DNA from: Domibacillus sp. PGB-M46
Lineage (GTDB): Bacteria > Bacillota > Bacilli > Bacillales > Domibacillaceae
Direction of reading: 5' to 3'
Assembly (NCBI RefSeq): GCF_022668875.1
Contig: NZ_JAKGCR010000014.1
Coordinates: 37,771-101,770, forward strand
DNA length: 64,000 nucleotides
Numbering within the stretch: position 1 is the first letter of the stretch; the number at the start of each line of letters is the position of its first letter. The translations under genes were made by a program, and so were the position numbers. The notes under the pieces are model-generated. The model was not told the DNA's origin and did not search any database. It saw nothing but the letters and a program-made list of their open reading frames with translations. Below are positions 63,875 through 64,000 of the stretch, piece after piece.

Positions 63875-64000
63875 AGTTTTTATATTTCTCCTTTTCTACT
63901 GCGAATTTCTAAATGATTTCTTTTTCAAATACTTTATTTTCACCTTTAATAGGTTATTCAATCTCTTAGTGGACATTTAAGAAGTTGAATACTTATTAAC

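Overview
The window looks like a chromosomal segment of an endospore-forming Bacillaceae (Firmicutes). Evidence: AGGAGG-type ribosome binding sites, low to moderate G+C, catabolite-responsive (cre) elements, YesM/YesN-type two-component systems beside sugar ABC transporters, and two small sporulation genes (YjcZ-like peptide and spoVIF) near 24.5 kb. No rRNA gene, intact tRNA gene or CRISPR array was seen.

Layout. (1) 1-13.7 kb, all minus strand: a rhamnoside utilisation locus with a sensor kinase, AraC-type response regulator, solute-binding protein, two permeases, two GH78-type hydrolases, a second shorter response regulator and the start of a GH3 enzyme that runs off the left edge. (2) 13.7-18.5 kb: a worn mobile-element zone. 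It holds an XRE-AbrB regulator translationally coupled to a macrolide-type glycosyltransferase, between a decayed ardC tail and a frameshifted ardC, then a radC with an internal stop and an array of 10-bp boxes phased at about 16 bp. (3) 18.6-23.5 kb: a restriction island with a SinI-like endonuclease, a Vsr mismatch endonuclease, an Eco47II-like endonuclease killed by one stop codon, a PmeII-like endonuclease and one 5-cytosine methyltransferase with its own N-terminal HTH and a probable autoregulatory operator. (4) 23.5-30.7 kb: the two sporulation genes, then remnants of an IS3-family transposase and a tyrosine recombinase, several unrecognised small genes and a frameshifted GTPase.

(5) 30.7-44 kb: a nitrogen catabolic region. 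On the minus strand are a DUF1989 protein, two different agmatinase-family ureohydrolases, a complete polar-amino-acid type ABC importer and a FadR-type regulator. On the plus strand a GntR regulator leads an operon of amidase, PxpA-like protein, isochorismatase-type (biuret-hydrolase-like) amidase, NCS1 permease and AmiF-type formamidase. Together they could import and strip nitrogen from a guanidino, ureido or cyclic amide compound; the substrate is not decidable from sequence. (6) 44-48.4 kb: a TnpB fragment, a BH0509-like small gene, a truncated TetR gene with an FAD monooxygenase, a GNAT acetyltransferase, and a second copy of the 3' third of the formamidase gene with its terminator.

(7) 48.8-61.1 kb, minus strand: a sucrose/fructoside locus with GH32 hydrolase, oligosaccharide MFS permease, PfkB kinase, DUF624 protein, ABC permeases and binding protein, then an operon of a second binding-protein-like lipoprotein, a sensor kinase and a response regulator that looks like a three-component sensor. 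The two transport promoters share a conserved block overlapping cre-like sequence. (8) 61.2-64 kb: an IS30 transposase remnant and a secreted PAP2 phosphatase carrying an autotransporter-type (PATR) repeat, unusual for a Gram-positive.
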